Source of the DNA: Flavobacteriales bacterium
GTDB lineage: Bacteria; Bacteroidota; Bacteroidia; Flavobacteriales; BACL11
Direction: 5' to 3'
Length of the DNA: 11,614 nucleotides
Assembly (NCBI GenBank): GCA_002724895.1
Contig: PBQB01000094.1
Location: 1 to 11,614 of the forward strand
Positions 7,256 to 11,614 of this stretch are shown piece after piece. The notes under the pieces are model-generated. The model was given only the letters and a program-made list of their open reading frames with translations, was not told the DNA's origin and ran no database searches. Position numbers and translations under genes: made by a program. Positions within the stretch are counted from its first letter, which is position 1; each line of letters opens with the position of its first letter.

Positions 7256-8677
7256 ATGACTCCAACAATAATAATTATTTGTATTGCTTTTTATTTTACG
7301 CTATTGTTTTACATATCATATATTACTGGTAAAAATGATAGTAACGATACTTTTTTTCTTGGAAACAGAAACTCACCCTGGTTTGTAATTGCCTATGGAA
7401 TGATTGGAACTACATTGTCTGGCATTACTTTTATTTCTGTTCCTGGATGGGTTGCTTCAAGTCAATTTTCTTATTTGCAAATGGTATTTGGTTTTTTTGT
7501 TGGTTATTTAGTGATATCAAGAATATTACTGCCATTATATTATAAATTAGAATTAACTTCAATATATACATATTTAGGAGATCGATTTGGATATAATAGT
7601 TATAAAACTGGATCCTCATTTTTTTTATTGTCTAGAACAATTGGAGCATCTTTCAGATTATATTTAATAGCAACTGTTTTACAGTTTTCAGTTTTTGATG
7701 CTTGGAACGTGCCTTTTTTTACAACAGTATTAATAACTATATCATTAATTTGGGTATATACTTATAGAAGTGGTATCAAAACAATAATTTGGACTGATGC
7801 TTTACAAACTACATTTATGTTATCAACTGTATTTATTATTGGTTTTGTTCTAATGAAAAAATTAGATTTAAATTTCATATCTCTAATAAATACGATTAAA
7901 GCATCAGATTATTCACAAGCTTTCTTTTTTGAGGACTGGAAAGATAAAAAATACTTTTTTAAACAATTTTTTTCAGGTGTATTTATGGCAATTGTAATGA
8001 CTGGTTTAGATCAGGATCAGATGCAAAAAAATTTAAGTTGTAGAAACTTAAAAGATGCTCAAAAAAACATGTTTACTTTTAGTACAATTTTGATTATTGT
8101 AGACTTATTATTTTTATCACTTGGAGCTTTGTTATTTATTTATTCTAATCAATTTGGCTTTACAGTTCCAAATAATCCAGATATGTTATTTCCTAATATT
8201 ACTCTTAATACTGGACTACCTGTTTTTGTTGGAATTCTTTTTATTATAGGCATAATTGCTGCTGCATATTCAAGTGCAGATTCTGCTCTTACTTCTTTAA
8301 CTACGTCATTTTGTGTTGATATAATTGAATTTCACAAACAAGATCCAAATAAACAAATTAAAACTAGAAAATATGTTCATCTATTAATGTCTTTTGTCTT
8401 ATTTATAGTTATAATGATTTTTAATTTAATTAATGATGACAGTGTAATTAAATCATTATTTACTGTAGCAGGATATACTTATGGGCCATTACTAGGAATG
8501 TTTTCCTTTGGTTTGTTTACAAAGTATAAAATTAAAGATAAATTAGCTCCCTTTATAGCTATTTCTTCTCCAATAATTTGCTATGTATTACAACTATTCA
8601 TTCCATTTGGTTTTGAACTTTTAATTATAAATGGTTTAATTACCTTTTTCGGTTTATTTTTAATTAGAAAAAAATAA
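7256..8677 (+). CDS. Sodium:solute symporter (SSS family)
   Basis: 473 residues from the ATG at 7256. A TTG eight codons earlier extends the frame but overlaps the promoter-like box and puts MLLIKNNF before the first membrane helix. About 13 hydrophobic segments are visible, near residues 3-23, 42-62, 73-96, 121-145, 153-170, 182-200, 236-250, 274-297, 321-350, 374-392, 400-421, 430-449 and 453-470, in line with the family's inverted-repeat transporter fold in the inner membrane. 'GTTLSGITFISVPGW' (51-65) and 'AAAYSSADSALTSL' (335-348) correspond to the unwound helix 1 region and the sodium-site helix; Ser339-Ser340 match the Na+-coordinating pair of PutP/vSGLT. 'GLDQDQMQKNLSC' (250-262) is a conserved loop. 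The protein couples Na+ entry to uptake of a solute (sugar, amino acid, carboxylate or other); the substrate cannot be read from sequence. It is on the short side for the family but complete. Confidence 0.92.
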   Translation: MTPTIIIICIAFYFTLLFYISYITGKNDSNDTFFLGNRNSPWFVIAYGMIGTTLSGITFISVPGWVASSQFSYLQMVFGFFVGYLVISRILLPLYYKLELTSIYTYLGDRFGYNSYKTGSSFFLLSRTIGASFRLYLIATVLQFSVFDAWNVPFFTTVLITISLIWVYTYRSGIKTIIWTDALQTTFMLSTVFIIGFVLMKKLDLNFISLINTIKASDYSQAFFFEDWKDKKYFFKQFFSGVFMAIVMTGLDQDQMQKNLSCRNLKDAQKNMFTFSTILIIVDLLFLSLGALLFIYSNQFGFTVPNNPDMLFPNITLNTGLPVFVGILFIIGIIAAAYSSADSALTSLTTSFCVDIIEFHKQDPNKQIKTRKYVHLLMSFVLFIVIMIFNLINDDSVIKSLFTVAGYTYGPLLGMFSFGLFTKYKIKDKLAPFIAISSPIICYVLQLFIPFGFELLIINGLITFFGLFLIRKK

Positions 8678-8731
8678 CACTCTTTCTAAAAATAGTTTAT
8701 ATTTATTCCTTCTTAATAAATTATCATAGTT

Positions 8732-11614
8732 ATGAAAAAAAATATATTTTTTCTTTTTTTATTGTTGTTTACAACAAATATTAAAGCAGATTTTGTTAGT
8801 GTAAGTACTGCTGAATCTGCTGCTATCAAGTATCTATCACTAAAAGGTGAACCAACTACAATTACACTTGTACATACTGAGTATGTTACAAATACAAACA
8901 CTGCCATGTTCTATGTATTTGATATTTCAGCAAGTGGACACATTATCATCTCTGCTGATGATAGAATGGCACCTGTTAGAGCATATGTTCCAAATTCTGA
9001 TTATATTTTTAATTCAGACAACCCTGGACTTGCAGTTTGGGTATATTGGCATGAAAAATTCTTTATTGATTCTATTATCTCATTTGAACAAACAGAAAGA
9101 AAAATTAATGATTGGGATTTTTTCACGAATCCAACAACTAATTATAATGTAGCTACAATAACTGTAGGTCCATTATTAAGTACTGATTGGTCACAATCTA
9201 GAAATTGTGAAAATAGTGTTGTAGTTGCTAATACCGCAGCAGGTGTTCCCGTTGGTTGTGTTGCTACTGCTGCTGGTCAGATTATGAATTATTATCAACA
9301 TCCTTACCGTGGTGAAGGGTCTTCTTCATATACTGAACCTGCTGATTTTGATAATAATGGTGTATTAACTACTCCCAGCTATGGTACTTTAACAGTAGAT
9401 CATACTAATTCTTCATTTGATTGGGATAATATGTCACAAGGAACCTCTACTAATGCTGAAGCTGGTCAAATATGTACTAATGGAGATGATGTGGCGCAAT
9501 TATTATTTGAATTAGGAGTTGCATTGAATATGAATTATTCCCCTGGAAATTCTGGAAGTCAGACTTCAGATGTTGATAATATTTTAGAAGACCATTTTGG
9601 CTATGATAATGATGCTTGGTTTGATGATTATTCTAATTATACCGGTTTATTTGGAGGTGGACAAGATGCATTTGAGACAATGATTCAAGGAGAGCTTGAT
9701 TTAGGAAGACCTTTAGTATATAGAGGAAGAAGAACTTGTGGGACAAGCACTTGTGGGCATGCGTGGGTATGTGATGGTTATGAAATTATTGGTTCTTCAG
9801 AGACGTTTCATATGAACTGGGGATGGTCAGACGTGGAAGGATGGTATACCATACCTATGTCTCAAGCTGCTACTAATGGTCAAACATATAATCTTCAAAA
9901 TGGAGTGGTTAGAGCAATAGAGCCAGGAACAAATCTAATTGCTCATGGTGCTTCAAGTTTTTCTTCTGGAGTTTTTACACACAGAGTAGAAAATGATTTT
10001 GGTAATGGAGTATTTGAAAGTAGTGATGCTCGATGTAATCCATATATAGTAAAATATTGGGCTTCTACTAATACAACCTTAGATGGTAATGACTACTACT
10101 TGGGACAAAAGTCTGATGGAAATGGTCTTCCTGGAAATGGTATTACTGATTTATTTAATAAAAACATAGATTTAAACGATGCTCCTGCTGGTAATCATTA
10201 TATCATCTATAAGATTGATGCTAATAATGATGTATGGGAAACAGATGAAGCAAATATTTATTACATGAATTCTCAAGTGATGTTTACTGGAGTAGAAGGC
10301 TGTTCGGACCCATTAGCATATAATTATAATGCTTCGGCTACTATTGATGATGGAAGCTGTTCTTTTCCAGCAGATTTATATATATCAAATGAAAGTCATT
10401 TTGTAACATTATGTATGCCTTTACCTTGCCCTACACCTCCAGTTACTGTTTCCGGAACTACAATAAGTTTTAATGTAGAAGTAACTAACAGCAATAGTGC
10501 TTATGGACCATCTTCATCAACAGTTTTAGGATATTATCTTTCTGATAATACTATTTTTTCAAATAACCAAACATATGACCATTTGTTAGGAACAGATTAT
10601 GTTAGTAGTTTGTCAGCAGGTGCATCTTCTACTGAGACGGCAACATTTGATTTATCTTCAAGTATTTTTGATTCTATCCCTAGTGGTACATACTATATAG
10701 GAGCATATACTGACATGAATAATACTGAAAATGAAATAGATGAAAATAATAATGATGCTGCTTTTGAATGGGCAAATGGAATGGTTATTATAGGGCAGTC
10801 ACCTTCTTATCAGTACTATCAAATTACAATTAATAGAGGTTGTACAGATTCTTTAGCGAGTAATTATAATGTTAGTGCAAACATTAATGATGGTTCTTGT
10901 ACTTACCCAGATCTTGAGATTACAAATGAGTATTATTCATCTTGTCTTTTAATACCTTGTTCTACAACTGCTCCAGTTAGTGTAAATGGCACAGTGATTG
11001 ATTTTAATGTTGTGGTTACAAATATTGGAAGTGCTTCAGCTTCACCACATACATTAGGTTATTATTTATCTGCTAACACTATTTTTTCAAATAATCAAAC
11101 ATATGATTATTTATTAGGTACTGATCAAATAGATGGTGGATTTATTCCTTCTCCTAATTGTCCTCCATCTTGTGGTTTTACAACACTCAATTTGATGCCT
11201 GGTGGTATCTCAAATGAAACTGCAACTTTTGATCTTTCTGATTCCTCTTATAACAATATTCCTGATGGGGTTTATTATATTGGAGCATATGTTGATATCA
11301 ACTATAGTCAATCTGAATCCAATGAATATAATAATGATGCTGCTTTTCAATGGTCAAGCCCATTGGTATTAATAGGTCAGCCTATAACTTATACTCACTA
11401 TCAAATTACAATTAACAGAGGTTGTACGAACCCAGTTGCTACAAATTATGATTCTTTAGCTAACATAAATGATGGTTCTTGTTTATTTACATGTACTCAA
11501 GCACCATATTTAGAAAATTTTGATTCTGGTTTAGGATCTTGGACAAATGTAGGGTGGACTTTAGATGCAAATGGAACAACTTCTTCGTGTACCGGTCCGA
11601 CTGATGATATTACA
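8732..11614 (+). CDS. Secreted C10-family (streptopain/SpeB-like) cysteine protease with CARDB-like and MAM-like modules (3' partial)
   Basis: The frame is open from the ATG at 8732 to the window edge: 961 codons, no stop. Residues 1-19 are a signal peptide (basic start, run of Phe/Leu, ending IKA). A pro-region about 20-140 includes 'YVFDISASGHIIISADDRMAPVRAY', like the N-terminal propeptide of SpeB/PrtT proteases. The peptidase domain (about 145-397) has the nucleophile Cys176 in VPVGCVATAAGQIMNYY, His343 in TCGHAWVCDGY, and Asn362-Trp363 in HMNWGWSD, so the catalytic set is complete. Next come a CARDB-like unit (about 400-522), then two more (546-702 and 726-896), each ended by a GC...DGSC cassette, then a MAM-like start at about 922. 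The protein is expected to be an exported protease zymogen; a C-terminal secretion domain (probably type IX) would lie beyond the window. It follows the symporter by 54 bases without a clear promoter or terminator. Its composition looks less AT-extreme than its neighbours. Confidence 0.92.
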   Translation, partial: MKKNIFFLFLLLFTTNIKADFVSVSTAESAAIKYLSLKGEPTTITLVHTEYVTNTNTAMFYVFDISASGHIIISADDRMAPVRAYVPNSDYIFNSDNPGLAVWVYWHEKFFIDSIISFEQTERKINDWDFFTNPTTNYNVATITVGPLLSTDWSQSRNCENSVVVANTAAGVPVGCVATAAGQIMNYYQHPYRGEGSSSYTEPADFDNNGVLTTPSYGTLTVDHTNSSFDWDNMSQGTSTNAEAGQICTNGDDVAQLLFELGVALNMNYSPGNSGSQTSDVDNILEDHFGYDNDAWFDDYSNYTGLFGGGQDAFETMIQGELDLGRPLVYRGRRTCGTSTCGHAWVCDGYEIIGSSETFHMNWGWSDVEGWYTIPMSQAATNGQTYNLQNGVVRAIEPGTNLIAHGASSFSSGVFTHRVENDFGNGVFESSDARCNPYIVKYWASTNTTLDGNDYYLGQKSDGNGLPGNGITDLFNKNIDLNDAPAGNHYIIYKIDANNDVWETDEANIYYMNSQVMFTGVEGCSDPLAYNYNASATIDDGSCSFPADLYISNESHFVTLCMPLPCPTPPVTVSGTTISFNVEVTNSNSAYGPSSSTVLGYYLSDNTIFSNNQTYDHLLGTDYVSSLSAGASSTETATFDLSSSIFDSIPSGTYYIGAYTDMNNTENEIDENNNDAAFEWANGMVIIGQSPSYQYYQITINRGCTDSLASNYNVSANINDGSCTYPDLEITNEYYSSCLLIPCSTTAPVSVNGTVIDFNVVVTNIGSASASPHTLGYYLSANTIFSNNQTYDYLLGTDQIDGGFIPSPNCPPSCGFTTLNLMPGGISNETATFDLSDSSYNNIPDGVYYIGAYVDINYSQSESNEYNNDAAFQWSSPLVLIGQPITYTHYQITINRGCTNPVATNYDSLANINDGSCLFTCTQAPYLENFDSGLGSWTNVGWTLDANGTTSSCTGPTDDIT
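9929..10297 (+). repeat. CARDB-like unit 1 of the C10 protease
   Basis: Residues 400-522. The pattern 'VKYWASTNTTLDGNDYYLG', then 'APAGNHYIIYKIDANNDVWETDEAN' is the usual outline of a CARDB-type beta-sandwich (strand pair, spacer, 'aG-x-YyI-x-D', acidic loop, Asn-rich end). It is more diverged from units 2 and 3 than these are from each other, and lacks their N-terminal Cys pair. Such modules commonly mediate adhesion or spacing in exported bacterial proteins; function here is inferred. Confidence 0.6.
10298..10360 (+). repeat. GC...DGSC cassette, copy 1
   Basis: Twenty-one codons (residues 523-543) opening with Gly-Cys-Ser-Asp-Pro, with a central Tyr-Asn-Tyr-Asn, and closing Asp-Asp-Gly-Ser-Cys. 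Cys at positions 2 and 21 could form a disulfide that staples the linker, and the Asp/Asn run before the last Cys could bind calcium; both are inferences. The motif is familiar to me from many exported Bacteroidota proteins. Confidence 0.8.
10367..10837 (+). repeat. CARDB-like unit 2 of the C10 protease
   Basis: Residues 546-702. It begins with a Cys pair in 'LCMPLPC', has 'VLGYYLSDNTIFSNNQTYD' and 'SGTYYIGAYTDMNNTENEIDE', and ends 'NNDAAFEW' then 'YQITINR'. It aligns along its whole length with unit 3, showing an internal duplication. Confidence 0.7.
10838..10900 (+). repeat. GC...DGSC cassette, copy 2
   Basis: Residues 703-723, opening Gly-Cys-Thr-Asp-Ser and closing Ile-Asn-Asp-Gly-Ser-Cys, same 21-residue length as copy 1. 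The 180-residue spacing from copy 1 equals one CARDB-like unit plus one cassette. Confidence 0.8.
10907..11419 (+). repeat. CARDB-like unit 3 of the C10 protease, with a Cys-containing insertion
   Basis: Residues 726-896. Same order of segments as unit 2 ('SCLLIPC', 'TLGYYLSANTIFSNNQTYD', 'DGVYYIGAYVDINYSQSE', 'NNDAAFQW', 'YQITINR'), but with about 16 extra residues in the middle containing CPPSC (Cys810, Cys814). Confidence 0.7.
11420..11482 (+). repeat. GC...DGSC cassette, copy 3
   Basis: Residues 897-917, opening Gly-Cys-Thr-Asn-Pro and closing Ile-Asn-Asp-Gly-Ser-Cys. Spacing from copy 2 is 194 residues, the extra 14 coming mainly from the insertion in unit 3. It separates the CARDB-like array from the MAM-like segment. 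Confidence 0.8.
11495..11614 (+). other. Start of a MAM-like (LamG-fold) domain in the C10 protease, cut by the window edge
   Basis: After the third cassette the protein reads 'APYLENFDSGLGSWTNVGW', then 'TLDANGTTSSCTGPTDDIT'. The opening 'ENFDSGLGSW', a tryptophan before 'T-x-D/R', and 'G-T-x-S-S-x-TGP-x-x-D-x-T' are the first conserved elements of MAM domains found in exported Bacteroidota proteases. Only about 40 residues are available, so the call rests on this opening pattern. Confidence 0.6.

Noticed and set aside
7431..7619. 62-codon - strand open frame
   Set aside because: Antisense to the membrane-helix region of the symporter.
8678..8731. Possible promoter or terminator between the symporter and the C10 protease
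   Set aside because: The 54 bases contain no TAnnTTTG match (only TAGTTTAT at 8693-8700) and no clear hairpin. The region is too AT-rich to call either way.
8713..8907. 64-codon open frame on the - strand over the protease start
   Set aside because: Antisense to the signal-peptide coding region; no motif, and no start context supporting it.
8847..9152. 101-codon open frame on the + strand
   Set aside because: It lies in a different frame inside the C10 protease pro-region, which has a signal peptide, family motifs and an uninterrupted frame to the window edge. The shadow frame has no recognisable features.
1..11614. CRISPR array, tRNA, rRNA, insertion sequence or phage/defence module
   Set aside because: No spaced direct repeats, cloverleaf-like sequence, transposase or terminal inverted repeats were seen; the only repeats are coding repeats in the C10 protease.

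Overview
The window looks like a chromosomal segment from a very AT-rich member of the Bacteroidota, most likely a marine Flavobacteriales-type bacterium. The reasons are family-level resemblance of every gene to flavobacterial versions, absence of Shine-Dalgarno sequences, A-rich stretches before the start codons, TAnnTTTG-type promoter boxes, and a secreted C10 protease followed by CARDB-like and MAM-like modules of the kind these bacteria export. This assignment is inference from recall, not from a search.

Left part (1-3746, + strand): a tightly packed cluster with gaps of 0-2 bases. It holds the last codons of a probable parvulin-type prolyl isomerase, a lipoprotein resembling the non-catalytic part of such chaperones, a SurA-like periplasmic chaperone/prolyl isomerase, a MoxR-family AAA+ ATPase and peptide deformylase. 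The first three probably serve folding and delivery of outer-membrane proteins. MoxR and deformylase add a protein-maturation theme, although deformylase is a general housekeeping enzyme.

Middle part (3749-7175, - strand): a second cluster transcribed leftwards in the order recR, 2-oxoacid dehydrogenase E2, DEDDh 3'-5' exonuclease, fumarylacetoacetate-hydrolase-family enzyme. The last two overlap by ATGA. It converges on deformylase with only 2 bases between stop codons.

Right part (7256-11614, + strand): a sodium:solute symporter divergent from recR, then a large gene that is open to the window edge (at least 961 codons). It encodes a secreted C10 (streptopain-like) cysteine protease with pro-region, complete Cys/His/Asn/Trp catalytic set, three CARDB-like beta-sandwich units each closed by a 21-residue GC...DGSC cassette, and the beginning of a MAM-like domain. 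This is the most distinctive locus in the window.

No stretch longer than 300 bases lacks a gene; the largest gap is the 80-base divergent region between recR and the symporter. I saw no tRNA, rRNA, CRISPR array, insertion sequence or convincing hairpin terminator. Three start codons are placed downstream of the longest possible open frame (73, 2229, 7256). I did not find a clearly novel multi-gene system; the rest of the window is ordinary core genome.
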